The notes beneath the pieces are model-generated. The model was given only the letters and a program-made list of their open reading frames with translations. It did not search any database and had not been told where the DNA came from. 64,000 bases of DNA from Moritella sp. 24. Lineage in GTDB: Bacteria; Pseudomonadota; Gammaproteobacteria; Enterobacterales; Moritellaceae. Of this stretch, positions 8,474 through 18,866 are shown in pieces. Numbering within the stretch: the stretch's first letter is position 1; each line of letters starts with the position of its first letter. The DNA lies in contig NZ_CP056123.1 of NCBI RefSeq assembly GCF_018219155.1, positions 186,001-250,000 on the forward strand, written 5' to 3'. Both the position numbers and the translations under genes were made by a program.

Positions 8474-10546
8474 ATGGATATCGATCTTAAACAGTTCCAT
8501 CATGTATTTATTGAAGAGTGCGTAGAAGGATTAGAGGTGATGGAGACTGAGCTTCTAAAATTAAATCCAGGTGCTGTTGATAGTGAAGTTATTAACACCA
8601 TTTTTCGAGTCGCTCACTCAATTAAAGGTGGTGCAGGGACGTTTGGTTTTAATCAGTTAACCGAATTTACGCATGTTGCTGAAGCATTATTAGATGATCT
8701 ACGTGCAGGAAAATTAACGCTTATCGATGGACATATTCGCCTTTTTTTCAAAACGGTTGATTGTTTAAGAGAGTGGATATTACGATTAGCGAGTGATTCA
8801 GAGTCGATACCTGAGGAGGCTGAAGCACTTAAGCTGCAATACAATTCGTTTTTACAGGTCGATGAATATCAGCAACAAATATTAGCAAGTAATGAAGAAA
8901 TAACGCCTGAAGTCGTGTTACCAATAATTAATCATTTAGAGGGCGGTTATTGGTTAATTAATTTTATCCCTGGCAAGGATATTCTGAAACAAGGCAACGA
9001 ACCGCGTTTAATGTTTGCTGAATTACAAGACATGGGAGAGCTTAAGGTCACGCCTAAACTCACGGCTATTCCACGATGGAGTGATGTATTACCCGAAGAT
9101 ATTTATGTTAGTTGGGATCTTGAATTAATTAGTCAAGTGAGTGAATTACAAATAAAAGAAGCATTTGAGTGGGTTGAGGATGACTCTACTATTACTATTA
9201 CACACTCTAGTGCAATACAAGCTGTAATCCCAGCATCATGTCAGAACATTGTACCTACTGCAGATAATAAAGAATCTACTTTAGCAGTGCTAAGTACTCA
9301 AGTTTCCCCCCAGAAAATAACGAATAACAAATCAACAGAAACAAGTTCCATTCGAGTCTCTATCGATAAAGTTGATGCCTTAATTAATATGGTCGGCGAG
9401 CTGGTTATCACTCAAGCGATGCTGGGTGAACTTGGGCAGGACTTTTCTGCAGATAAACTTCCAGCCTTAAAGAAGGGTCTTATTCAGTTATCTCAACATA
9501 CCCGTGAAATGCAAGATAGCGTGATGAAAATTCGGATGCTACCAATTCAATTTGCTTTTAACCGGATACCTCGAATGGTCAGAGATCTAAGTGAACAATT
9601 AGGTAAAAATGTATTGCTTCGTATGCACGGGGAAGAAACGGAATTGGATAAAATCATGCTGGAAAAACTCTCTGACCCGATTGTGCATCTTGTCCGTAAC
9701 GCTTTAGATCATGGTATTGAAACAATTGAAGAAAGAAAGCTGACAGGTAAAAGTGATGTTGCTTGTCTTGATATTAGTGCTTTTCATCAAGGCGGTGAAA
9801 TAATTGTCGAGATCCGAGATGATGGCCGAGGATTAAATCGCGCTAAAATCCATGCAAAAGCAATTGAAAAAGGCATAGCGAAAGAAGGCCAGCATTACAA
9901 TCATAGCCAAATCGATGAGCTTATTTTTGCTCCGGGATTTTCAACCGTTGAAACTGTCAGTGATATCTCAGGTCGTGGTGTCGGAATGGATGTAGTAAAA
10001 AATAATATTGAGTCGCTTGGTGGTGATATTCAGGTTGAGTCTAATGATGGTGAGGGCAGTTGCTTTTCGATCCGATTACCGCTCACACTTTCTATTATGG
10101 ATGGACAATTAATTAAGATTGGCAATAAAACGTATGTCTTACCTATCATGTCGATAATTGAATCCCTACAGTTAAAAGATGGCATGGTGACGAAACTAGC
10201 AGACCAAACTGAAGTATTTAAATTGCGAGATGAATTTATTCCAATTATTCGACTTTACCAAGTGCTAAATCATGAAACGAGTCTTGAACGAATCAGTGAT
10301 GGACTATTAGTTGTGGTCGAAAGTGGCGCTAATAAATATGGTTTATTAGTGGATGATTTAGCTGCGCAACAGCAAGTCGTAATCAAGAATCTAGAAGATA
10401 ATTTTATGAAGGTGGGCTGTGTTTCTGGAGCCACAATCCTAGGTAATGGAACGGTCGCTTTAATTCTAGATATTACAGATATTATAAAGAGAATAACCAG
10501 TAAACAATATCTACAGCAAAGTCAGCGATCACCTGTAGCAGCTTAA
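8474..10546 (+). CDS. cheA: Chemotaxis histidine kinase CheA
   Basis: Cytoplasmic kinase of the chemoreceptor array that phosphorylates CheY and CheB. The 690 residues read in order: an HPt domain with phospho-accepting His48 (RVAHSIKGGAGTFGF); a linker domain at about 145-235 (GNEPRLMFAEL, SWDLEL, FEWVEDDSTI) that occupies the P2 position; the P3 dimerisation helices beginning at SIRVSIDKVDALINMVGELVI; the ATPase with N-box HLVRNALDHGIE, G1 RDDGRGLN and G2 GRGVGMDVVKNN; and a C-terminal CheW-like domain from about 545. It starts 2 bases after the cheY stop. cheW follows after 15 bases. Confidence 0.95.
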   Translation: MDIDLKQFHHVFIEECVEGLEVMETELLKLNPGAVDSEVINTIFRVAHSIKGGAGTFGFNQLTEFTHVAEALLDDLRAGKLTLIDGHIRLFFKTVDCLREWILRLASDSESIPEEAEALKLQYNSFLQVDEYQQQILASNEEITPEVVLPIINHLEGGYWLINFIPGKDILKQGNEPRLMFAELQDMGELKVTPKLTAIPRWSDVLPEDIYVSWDLELISQVSELQIKEAFEWVEDDSTITITHSSAIQAVIPASCQNIVPTADNKESTLAVLSTQVSPQKITNNKSTETSSIRVSIDKVDALINMVGELVITQAMLGELGQDFSADKLPALKKGLIQLSQHTREMQDSVMKIRMLPIQFAFNRIPRMVRDLSEQLGKNVLLRMHGEETELDKIMLEKLSDPIVHLVRNALDHGIETIEERKLTGKSDVACLDISAFHQGGEIIVEIRDDGRGLNRAKIHAKAIEKGIAKEGQHYNHSQIDELIFAPGFSTVETVSDISGRGVGMDVVKNNIESLGGDIQVESNDGEGSCFSIRLPLTLSIMDGQLIKIGNKTYVLPIMSIIESLQLKDGMVTKLADQTEVFKLRDEFIPIIRLYQVLNHETSLERISDGLLVVVESGANKYGLLVDDLAAQQQVVIKNLEDNFMKVGCVSGATILGNGTVALILDITDIIKRITSKQYLQQSQRSPVAA

Positions 10547-10561
10547 TAGAAGGAAATAGGT

Positions 10562-11098
10562 ATGGATAATCGAACATTAACAGATATTGATACAGGCGAA
10601 AAATCGACTCAATTTTTGACCTTCATTATGGCTGACGAAGAATATGGCGTGGAAATATTAGACGTGCAAGAAATTCGAGGTTGGGAACCTTGTACCGAAA
10701 TTCCAAATATGCCGGAATATGTTAAAGGTGTTATTAATTTACGCGGCACTATCGTTCCAATTGTTGATTTGCGGCAAAAGTTTGGTTTAAACAACATCGA
10801 ATATAGTGCGACAACCGTGGTGATCGTCGTAATGGTCTTGGTTGAAGGAAAATCAAAAGTAATGGGACTTGTTGTTGATGCTGTTTCTGATGTTCATACG
10901 ATCTCACATCACGATATCAATTTACCTCCGCAGTTAGGGCAAAGCGATGGGCCGAGTGTGATTAGAGGTCTGGTATCAATTAACAATAAAATGGTTGTGT
11001 TATTAAGCTCAAGTTTATTATTAGACTTGGAACAGTTCAAGAATATGGAACAAATTAATACACAGAGAGCTGAACATGCAATAGCCGTTAATGACTAA
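10562..11098 (+). CDS. cheW: Chemotaxis coupling protein CheW
   Basis: Links receptors to CheA in the signalling array. The 178 residues are a single CheW domain with the usual blocks QFLTFIMADEEYGVEILDVQEIRGW (about 17-41), PEYVKGVINLRGTIVPIVDLRQKF (52-75) and GLVVDAVSDVHTI. GAAGGAAATAGGT gives a ribosome binding site. Its last 8 bases overlap cheR, a sign of translational coupling. It carries a C-terminal tail of about 20 residues beyond the domain. Confidence 0.95.
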   Translation: MDNRTLTDIDTGEKSTQFLTFIMADEEYGVEILDVQEIRGWEPCTEIPNMPEYVKGVINLRGTIVPIVDLRQKFGLNNIEYSATTVVIVVMVLVEGKSKVMGLVVDAVSDVHTISHHDINLPPQLGQSDGPSVIRGLVSINNKMVVLLSSSLLLDLEQFKNMEQINTQRAEHAIAVND

Positions 11099-11939
11099 GG
11101 CCGCAGTGCCCCTTATTTTTGGCAATACTCAAGGCTATAAATTAAATAGCATGAGGATGAAAGATGCTGAATTTGAGTATTTAACGCACCTTGCTTTTAA
11201 GCAATCTGGGATTGTTATTAGTGAGGCTAAGCGAGATATGCTTTATGGCCGAGTCATGAAAAGAATACGGCATCTCAGATTAAACGGGTTTGTATCGTAC
11301 TGTCAGTTATTACAGGATAGTTACAGTGGCGAAGTGAGTGAATTCATTAATGCCATCACCACTAATTTGACCGCTTTTTTTCGTGAGGACCATCATTTTG
11401 ATTTTTTACAGAAAGTGGCTTTGCCGCATTTTAAACGTCATAACGTAGATAAAAAATTGAGAATATGGTCAGCAGGGTGTTCAACTGGACAAGAGCCTTA
11501 CTCCATAGCAATGAGTATAGAAAGAAAACTACAGAATTGGGATGCAAAGATATTAGCGACAGATTTAGATAGCGATGTGTTATCTCTCGCTCATCATGGC
11601 ATTTATGATGATCTATCCGGTATTCCTGTGGCCTATCGTTCTCAATATTGTTCTGATATTGATAAATATCATCAGTACATGATGGATACAAAAATAAGGC
11701 AGCTTATTGCCTTCAAACAACTTAATTTACTTGCAGTATGGCCAATGACAGGACGTTTTGATGCGATATTTTGTCGTAATGTTTTGATTTATTTTAATGA
11801 TGAAACGAAGAGGGCGTTAGTGAAACGGTTTTACTCATTACTAAAACCGGGTGGTTACCTTTTTATTGGCCATTCCGAAAGTCTGCAAGGTTTTAATACG
11901 CATTTTACGCTTGTTGGTCAGACCGTTTATCAACGTTAG
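11091..11939 (+). CDS. cheR: Chemoreceptor glutamate methyltransferase CheR
   Basis: Methylates glutamates on chemoreceptors with S-adenosylmethionine, for adaptation. The 282 residues contain an N-terminal helical CheR domain (about 25-80), ending in FINAITTNLTAFFREDHHFDFL, and a methyltransferase domain with the SAM-binding WSAGCSTGQEPYSIAM, ATDLDSDVLSLAHHGIY and FCRNVLIYFN. The ATG overlaps the cheW stop by 8 bases. A start at 11151 or 11157 (MRMKDAEF) is possible, since homologues often begin near that point and no ribosome binding site is evident for either. Confidence 0.95.
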   Translation: MTKAAVPLIFGNTQGYKLNSMRMKDAEFEYLTHLAFKQSGIVISEAKRDMLYGRVMKRIRHLRLNGFVSYCQLLQDSYSGEVSEFINAITTNLTAFFREDHHFDFLQKVALPHFKRHNVDKKLRIWSAGCSTGQEPYSIAMSIERKLQNWDAKILATDLDSDVLSLAHHGIYDDLSGIPVAYRSQYCSDIDKYHQYMMDTKIRQLIAFKQLNLLAVWPMTGRFDAIFCRNVLIYFNDETKRALVKRFYSLLKPGGYLFIGHSESLQGFNTHFTLVGQTVYQR

Positions 11940-11983
11940 CTTATTATCTCTTAGTTATTTAACGGTGTAATAGGAATTATTGT

Positions 11984-13048
11984 ATGCAGAAAATAAAAGT
12001 GCTTGTTGTCGATGACTCTGCATTAATGCGAAAAATACTAGAGACATTATTGAGTTTAGACCCGTTAATTGATGTTGTTGGTAGTGCTATAGATCCCTTT
12101 GAGGCACGTGAAAAAATAAAAAAGTTACAGCCGGACGTATTAACACTTGATGTTGAAATGCCAGGGATGAATGGGCTCTCCTTTTTGGATAATTTAATGC
12201 GACTGCGTCCAATGCCCGTTGTTATGGTATCAACCCTTACGTCGCAAGGTGCGCCTGTGACATTAAAAGCGTTAGAATTAGGTGCATTTGATTTTATTGC
12301 TAAGCCCACTGATAACAGTTCACAGTCATTGAGTTATTTTGGGGAAGATCTTTGCGCTAAAGTTAAGTCCGCCAGTAATGCAAATTTGCGAAGTATACGT
12401 GAGCCTGTACTTCCTCAGCTCATCAGCCGACCTGTACAAGAAGATAAATTAATTGCGATTGGAGCATCAACAGGAGGTACTGAAGCGCTAAGAGAATTAT
12501 TAACACCGTTAACCCCTCCTTTTCCTCCAATTGTAGTGACTCAGCATATCCCTAAACATTTTAGTGGTGCATTTGCGAAGAGGCTAAATGACAATTGTCG
12601 TTTAACTGTTATTGAAGTGAATTCCGAGCAAGTTATTGAGCTGAATCATGTATATATAGCACCTGGAGATAAGCATTTAAAAGTGCATAAATTGGGAACT
12701 CGCTTTATTTGCCAATTGTGTGATGGCCCTGCCGTTAACCGACATAAACCTTCTGTTGATGTGTTATTAGAATCTGTTGCTGCAGTTTATGGTGATAAAG
12801 CCATTGGAGTCATGCTGACAGGAATGGGTAAAGATGGAGCTGAAGGTTTATTAACGATGCGTAAAACCGGGGCATTAACAATCGCTCAAGATGAAGCATC
12901 ATCAGTCGTTTGGGGAATGCCGGGTGCCGCTGTCAAATTAGGTGCAGCCATCGATATCTTAAGTCTACCGTTGATAGCGCCGAAATTAGCGACGTTAGTA
13001 CAGAAGAAAGTTAATAAAATTAAGAGGAAATCTTATGATCCGATTTAG
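11984..13048 (+). CDS. cheB: Chemoreceptor methylesterase/deamidase CheB
   Basis: Removes methyl groups from chemoreceptors when phosphorylated by CheA. The 354 residues have a receiver domain (1-125; Asp10, Asp11 and phospho-acceptor Asp56, Lys108) and a methylesterase domain (about 150-345) with the triad Ser162 (GASTGG), His188 ([15 protein letters not shown]) and Asp284 ([13 protein letters not shown]). It lies 44 bases after cheR. Its last 14 bases overlap the MCP gene, so the two are probably coupled. No cheD is present in this operon. Confidence 0.96.
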   Translation: MQKIKVLVVDDSALMRKILETLLSLDPLIDVVGSAIDPFEAREKIKKLQPDVLTLDVEMPGMNGLSFLDNLMRLRPMPVVMVSTLTSQGAPVTLKALELGAFDFIAKPTDNSSQSLSYFGEDLCAKVKSASNANLRSIREPVLPQLISRPVQEDKLIAIGASTGGTEALRELLTPLTPPFPPIVVTQHIPKHFSGAFAKRLNDNCRLTVIEVNSEQVIELNHVYIAPGDKHLKVHKLGTRFICQLCDGPAVNRHKPSVDVLLESVAAVYGDKAIGVMLTGMGKDGAEGLLTMRKTGALTIAQDEASSVVWGMPGAAVKLGAAIDILSLPLIAPKLATLVQKKVNKIKRKSYDPI

Positions 13049-14231
13049 CTTTTTCCAAGGGGTAGCGGTTGTTCCATTTATATTCATGTTGATATCCCAG
13101 GAGTGGGTCGCTGCTGTTGCTGCAGCGGTGACATTTATTATCATGTTTATTTCGTTCATGACAGCAACGCGAGCGATAGAGAAAAAGGTTGATGATACCC
13201 CCGAACCTGTCGATTTTAATCACACTAAAGTGATGCTGATAAATATGCTCCAGCAAGAACTCCCTCCACATATCGATGAGATTAAAGATGATTTAAATAA
13301 AACGCAGCAAATAAATAGTGAATCATTTACAACGCTCAATAGCGCTTTTTATCAGTTATTAAGAATGTCTTCAGAACAATCTGAATCGTTATATAACGTA
13401 TTATTAAGTATTTCTAAAGATAAAGCCGCAGAACTAACAGGCATTGAGCACGATGATCCAGATGCGATTGATTTAAAAATATTTATTAAATCAACGCATC
13501 AATTTTTAAATAATTGCTCTGATTTAATGTTAGAAATAACGGCGCAAAGTAATGACGCCGTAAACAAAATTGCAGTGATGGAAAGTCAGATGGTCAATAT
13601 TAATGATCTCGTTGATAATGCGAAAAAGATAGCAAGCCAGACGAACTTATTGTCACTAAATGCGGCAATTGAAGCTGCTCGAGCTGGTAATATGGGGCGT
13701 GGATTTGCGGTGGTTGCACAAGAAATTAGGCTGTTATCTGATACCTCTAATAAATTTAATGATGAGATCAGAGGCCAAGTCACACAAGCGATGGCCACAT
13801 TTGTGGAAGCTAAATCAATGGTCGAGCTGTTAGCGACAGGTAATGCTGAAAAATCAGCTGAAACTCAATCACGCTTACATCAAGAACTCGTTAAATTTTC
13901 GCAATTAGAACAAAGCTTAGAAATAAACCTAGATAATCTCATGAGTCTATCTGTTGATACTAAAGCGTGTGTTAACGATTCAGTAAGGAATTTACAAGTT
14001 GAAGATATTATTAACCAGTTATCAGAGCATAATTTACATCAAGCTGAAAACTTGAAACAAGTATTACTTGCGTGTAGTGAGCTGTTATTAGAAGAAAATA
14101 ATGAGGTGCAGCACTCGTTTATAGATAAGCTGAAAGTGGCGACCGACCAACTAAAGCAGCAATCACTGAAGGCTCAAAATAAGACGATAAGTAGTGGTTC
14201 TATGGATGAAGGCGAAATCGAATTGTTTTGA
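13035..14231 (+). CDS. Short methyl-accepting chemotaxis protein without periplasmic sensor domain
   Basis: A 398-residue receptor-like protein. Two hydrophobic stretches at about 7-22 and 24-45 form a membrane hairpin with hardly any periplasmic loop, so there is no external ligand domain. A cytoplasmic helical region follows. The conserved signalling tip is [24 protein letters not shown] followed by [15 protein letters not shown] (about 197-236). The helices after the tip are shorter than in standard MCPs, and no five-residue CheR-binding tail is seen. It overlaps cheB by 14 bases and closes the operon. It may sense a membrane or cytoplasmic signal; this is inference. Confidence 0.88.
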   Translation: MIRFSFFQGVAVVPFIFMLISQEWVAAVAAAVTFIIMFISFMTATRAIEKKVDDTPEPVDFNHTKVMLINMLQQELPPHIDEIKDDLNKTQQINSESFTTLNSAFYQLLRMSSEQSESLYNVLLSISKDKAAELTGIEHDDPDAIDLKIFIKSTHQFLNNCSDLMLEITAQSNDAVNKIAVMESQMVNINDLVDNAKKIASQTNLLSLNAAIEAARAGNMGRGFAVVAQEIRLLSDTSNKFNDEIRGQVTQAMATFVEAKSMVELLATGNAEKSAETQSRLHQELVKFSQLEQSLEINLDNLMSLSVDTKACVNDSVRNLQVEDIINQLSEHNLHQAENLKQVLLACSELLLEENNEVQHSFIDKLKVATDQLKQQSLKAQNKTISSGSMDEGEIELF

Positions 14232-14272
14232 TTATTCAGTCGATAATATTTTGTCTTCATAATTGAAGTTAG

Positions 14273-14322
14273 ATAGACTCAAACACTTTTATCCCCTCCT
14301 TAATAAAGTTGAATGAGTCTAT
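14273..14322 (+). repeat. 9-bp inverted repeat whose right arm reaches the dinF start
   Basis: ATAGACTCA (14273-14281) and TGAGTCTAT (14314-14322) are exact complements. The right arm overlaps the in-frame ATG at 14321. It could be an operator or a hairpin over the translation start. No LexA box is visible here. Confidence 0.55.
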
Positions 14323-15652
14323 GTGGTTATCTATTCCCGCCTCTGTACACCGAAAAATAATTGCATTGGCATTACCAATGATTTTGTCAAATATTAGTAT
14401 CCCGCTATTGGGGCTAGTTGACAGTATCGTCATTGGACATCTTGAACAAGCATGGTACCTCGGTGGTGTAGCCCTCGGCTCAACGGTTGTGATGTTTATT
14501 GTGTCGATGTGTAACTTTTTACGGATGTCGACGACAGGGTTAACTGCGCAGGCCTTTGGTAAGAAAGACAGCCTTGCTATTTTAATGACACTTGCTCATG
14601 CGTTATTAATCGCTTTTGGCTTGTCGGTTGTCCTGCTATTAGCGAAGGAATATATTGTCGAACTCGCGTTTATGCTGACGAATGCGAGTGACAATGTTCA
14701 GCTTAATGCGCAGGCATACTTATCTATTCGAATGTGGGGGATCCCTGCAGCGCTATTTAATTTTGCGATATTAGGTTGGCTAATCGGATTACAAAATATG
14801 AAAGCGCCGATGCTGTTACTGATTATCGCCAACGTGTTTAATATTTGTTTAGATGTATTGTTTGTGGTGTATTTTGAATGGGGCGTGGAAGGCGCAGCCG
14901 CTGCATCCGTTATTGCTGAATATGCCGCATTATTATTTGGATTATTACTCGTATTTAAGCAATTCAATCAATTTGAGTTACCGAAAAAATCTGACATTCG
15001 TCGCCACCTATTTGAATCGAGTAAGTTATTCGGTTTGTTATCATTAAATCGCGACATCTTCATTCGTTCGTTGTGCTTACAACTGACTTTTGCTTTTATG
15101 ACCTTCAAAGGAGCAAGTCTTGGTGATGAATATATTGCAGCAAATGCAGTATTACTCAATTTTTTAATGTTTATTTCTTTTGCGTTAGATGGTGTTGCCT
15201 ATGCGGTAGAGGCGATGGTCGGTAAAGCAATAGGTGCGAAAAATACAATTATTTATCGTCAATCTGTTATTGCATCATTGATTTGGGCTGGTTTATTTTC
15301 TGTAGTGTTTTCAACTGGTTTTTTTATATTCGGCGAGAAAATGGTGCTGATGATCACAGATATTGATACCGTTAACACTATTGCTGTTGAGTATTTACCT
15401 TGGTTAGTGCTATTACCGTTTACTGCTGTGTGGTGTTTCGTATTTGATGGTGTATTTATTGGTGCTACACGTGCAAAAGATATGCGTAATAGTATGTTGT
15501 TTTGTGTGATTTGCGTATTTTTACCTACGTATTTTATCAGCAGTGGATTAGGGAACCATGCTTTATGGTTAGCGATGAATACTTTCATGCTAGCCCGTGG
15601 TCTGTCACTTGCTTGGCTCTTATTACCTTCTCTTAAGGGGAAATCTGCGTAA
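14309..15652 (+). CDS. dinF: MATE family efflux transporter, DinF type
   Basis: Inner-membrane multidrug/toxin exporter of the MATE family. The 447 residues give about twelve hydrophobic segments. Close resemblance to DinF is seen in LALPMILSNISIPLLGLVDSIVIGHL (18-43), FLRMSTTGLTAQAFG, LNRDIFIRSLCLQLTF, DGVAYAVEA and the C-terminal LGNHALWLAMNTFMLARGLSLAW. The TTG at 14309 has no good ribosome binding site; the ATG at 14321 (MWLSIPAS) is an alternative. In E. coli dinF directly follows lexA and is SOS-induced. Here the chemosensory operon lies between them and no LexA box precedes dinF. Confidence 0.9.
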   Translation: MNESMWLSIPASVHRKIIALALPMILSNISIPLLGLVDSIVIGHLEQAWYLGGVALGSTVVMFIVSMCNFLRMSTTGLTAQAFGKKDSLAILMTLAHALLIAFGLSVVLLLAKEYIVELAFMLTNASDNVQLNAQAYLSIRMWGIPAALFNFAILGWLIGLQNMKAPMLLLIIANVFNICLDVLFVVYFEWGVEGAAAASVIAEYAALLFGLLLVFKQFNQFELPKKSDIRRHLFESSKLFGLLSLNRDIFIRSLCLQLTFAFMTFKGASLGDEYIAANAVLLNFLMFISFALDGVAYAVEAMVGKAIGAKNTIIYRQSVIASLIWAGLFSVVFSTGFFIFGEKMVLMITDIDTVNTIAVEYLPWLVLLPFTAVWCFVFDGVFIGATRAKDMRNSMLFCVICVFLPTYFISSGLGNHALWLAMNTFMLARGLSLAWLLLPSLKGKSA

Positions 15653-15879
15653 TAAGAGTCATCAACTATACTGAAGAGATTTAGCTATTATTCATAATAT
15701 CTTTGTTAGTTTAAAAAGGAATAGTTAGGGAATAAAGCTGGAATTATCATAATATATTTTGTTTTTAACCTCATTGTTACACCTGAGTAAAAGTAATTTG
15801 TATTTTAAGGGTATTATCATTGTATAGCAATTGAATATAATGAGCGCCATACAGTATGACTGGTCGGATACATAGATAG

Positions 15880-17049
<1,170 letters not shown>

Positions 17050-17058
17050 TTAAAATAT

Positions 17059-17097
17059 ATCCCGTTATTTTACTTTTAATAAAGTCGGTAACGGGAT
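17059..17097 (+). repeat. Inverted repeat between frmA and fghA
   Basis: ATCCCGTTA (17059-17067) and TAACGGGAT (17089-17097) pair exactly around a 21-base AT-rich loop, with no T run after it. It is more likely an mRNA hairpin that sets relative expression or stability than a full terminator. Confidence 0.6.
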
Positions 17098-17115
17098 GAC
17101 TAGTAAAGGTTTGTC

Positions 17116-17961
17116 ATGTCTATAGAAGTTGTTAGTAGTAATAAAATGTTTGGCGGTTGGCAGCATCAATATAATCATGCGTCGAGTGTACTAAACTGTC
17201 AGATGCGTTTTGCTGTGTATTTACCACCGCAAGCATCGAATATGCGTAAAGTACCTGTGATGTATTGGTTGTCTGGCCTAACATGTACTGATGAAAACTT
17301 TATGCAAAAAGCCGGTGCTCAGCGTATTGCTGCAGAACTAGGCATTGCTATCGTGGCACCTGATACTAGTCCGCGTGGCGAAGGTGTACCTGATGATGTT
17401 AACCAAGCGTATGACTTTGGTCTCGGTGCTGGATTCTATGTGAATGCAACACAAGCGCCATGGAACACGCATTATCAAATGTATGACTATGTGGTTAATG
17501 AATTACCTGCATTAATAGAAGCTAACTTTCCTGTTACACAAGAGCGTGTAATCAGTGGCCACTCAATGGGTGGTCACGGTGCATTAGTGATGGCATTACG
17601 TAATCCTGAACGTTATCGCTCAGTAACGGCATTTAGCCCGATTAGTAATCCGATCAATTGCCCTTGGGGACAAAAAGCGCTGCAAAACTATTTAGGTAAA
17701 GATAAAGCAACGTGGCAAGAATACGATGCAAGTTTACTTATGGCTAAAGCAGAAACGTTTGTACCAGCAATGGTTGAACAAGGGAAAGATGATTCATTTT
17801 TGGATGAACAACTTAAACCTAATATGCTAACAGCCGCTGCAGAAAAGAAAGGTTATCCTCTCACGCTAGAAATGCATGATGGTTATGATCATAGTTACTA
17901 TTTTATTGCTACATTTATTGAAAAACATATGCGTTTTCATGCGGCTAATTTAGCTAAGTAG
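17116..17961 (+). CDS. fghA: S-formylglutathione hydrolase
   Basis: Hydrolyses S-formylglutathione to formate and glutathione, completing formaldehyde detoxification. The 281 residues are the normal length of this esterase-D-type alpha/beta hydrolase. The nucleophile elbow is SGHSMGGHG with Ser150. The catalytic His is in DGYDHSYYF near the C-terminus, and the oxyanion region is LSGLTCTDENF (52-62). AAAGG lies 8 bases before the ATG. It sits 66 bases after frmA and probably shares its transcript. Confidence 0.96.
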   Translation: MSIEVVSSNKMFGGWQHQYNHASSVLNCQMRFAVYLPPQASNMRKVPVMYWLSGLTCTDENFMQKAGAQRIAAELGIAIVAPDTSPRGEGVPDDVNQAYDFGLGAGFYVNATQAPWNTHYQMYDYVVNELPALIEANFPVTQERVISGHSMGGHGALVMALRNPERYRSVTAFSPISNPINCPWGQKALQNYLGKDKATWQEYDASLLMAKAETFVPAMVEQGKDDSFLDEQLKPNMLTAAAEKKGYPLTLEMHDGYDHSYYFIATFIEKHMRFHAANLAK

Positions 17962-17993
17962 TGATTATAAATAACGGGTCTGAATAAGACAAT

Positions 17994-18031
17994 AAAAGGG
18001 CAATAGAACACAGTTCTATTGCCCTTTTTTA
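17994..18031. terminator. Bidirectional terminator between fghA and trmL
   Basis: A perfect 15-bp stem (AAAAGGGCAATAGAA paired with TTCTATTGCCCTTTT) around CACAG ends in a T run on the + strand and a T run on the - strand as well. It serves both convergent genes. Confidence 0.9.
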
Positions 18032-18044
18032 TGATTTTTTTATG

Positions 18045-18509
18045 TTACTTTGAACCAGCAAAGTCCAATTGACGCCAGCTTTCATAGATGAATACTGATA
18101 CGGCATTTGATAAATTCATACTACGACTATCAGGTAGCATTGGAATTCTTACCTTTTGATCTTGTGGTAATGTATCAAGTACTTCTGGCGGTAGACCACG
18201 TGTTTCAGGACCAAATAATAAGACATCACCTTCTTGGTATTCTGCTTCGTGATGATATTTAGTGCCTTTTGTTGTGCATGCAAAAATACGTGCATCGCCA
18301 ACACAGTCTAAAAATGCTTGGTAATTCGCATGACGTTTCACGTCTGCAAATTCATGGTAATCCAGTCCCGCACGTTTTACCCTTTTATCATCCCACTCAA
18401 ACCCAAGCGGTTCGATTAAATGTAATTTGAAACCAGAGTTGGCACAAAGGCGAATGATATTACCTGTATTTGGTGGGATCTCAGGTTCAAATAGTGCTAC
18501 TTGTAACAT
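18045..18509 (-). CDS. trmL: tRNA (cytidine/uridine-34-2'-O)-methyltransferase TrmL
   Basis: Methylates the ribose at the wobble base of leucine tRNAs. The 154-residue SPOUT-fold protein has the family N-terminus [21 protein letters not shown] (6-26) and the knotted SAM-binding C-terminal part [35 protein letters not shown] (about 119-142). It starts with ATG at 18509 and ends beside the shared terminator. Confidence 0.96.
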   Translation of the reverse strand: MLQVALFEPEIPPNTGNIIRLCANSGFKLHLIEPLGFEWDDKRVKRAGLDYHEFADVKRHANYQAFLDCVGDARIFACTTKGTKYHHEAEYQEGDVLLFGPETRGLPPEVLDTLPQDQKVRIPMLPDSRSMNLSNAVSVFIYESWRQLDFAGSK

Positions 18510-18576
18510 AATAAAGTCTCAGTTCAGGGTTATATAACGTAGGTACTTTGCGTAGAATAGCAAATTTAACAACCTA

Positions 18577-18825
18577 ATGGTAAAAGTGATGAAAAAGCGT
18601 AGTACTTTGATCGTGACAGGCTTGATTATATTAAGCGCGATACCTTTTAGCTTAAATATTTTGATTAATATGTTCTTTGATGATCTTGATACAGAAATAT
18701 ATGAGAAGAAAAAAGCGCGGGTTGAGCAGCGTCGACAAATAGAAAAGATGTTTCCAGAATTAGATACGACAGATCCATTACGTCCACAGGTTGTTATTGA
18801 AAATAAAACAGAAGATAAACAATAA
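18577..18825 (+). CDS. Small single-pass membrane protein of unknown function
   Basis: Not recognised. There are 82 residues, or 78 if translation begins at the ATG at 18589 (MKKRS). A hydrophobic helix at about residues 10-32 is followed by a highly charged segment (IYEKKKARVEQRRQIEKMF, about 42-60) that could be a short coiled helix, then a Pro/Asp-rich tail. It lies divergent from trmL and convergent with cpxA, whose stop is about 40 bases away. Codon use looks like its neighbours. No pathway is suggested by context. Confidence 0.55.
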   Translation: MVKVMKKRSTLIVTGLIILSAIPFSLNILINMFFDDLDTEIYEKKKARVEQRRQIEKMFPELDTTDPLRPQVVIENKTEDKQ

Positions 18826-18866
18826 ACGACTTATCTTCTGTTTGCTGATGCTATTAAATTTAGTAT

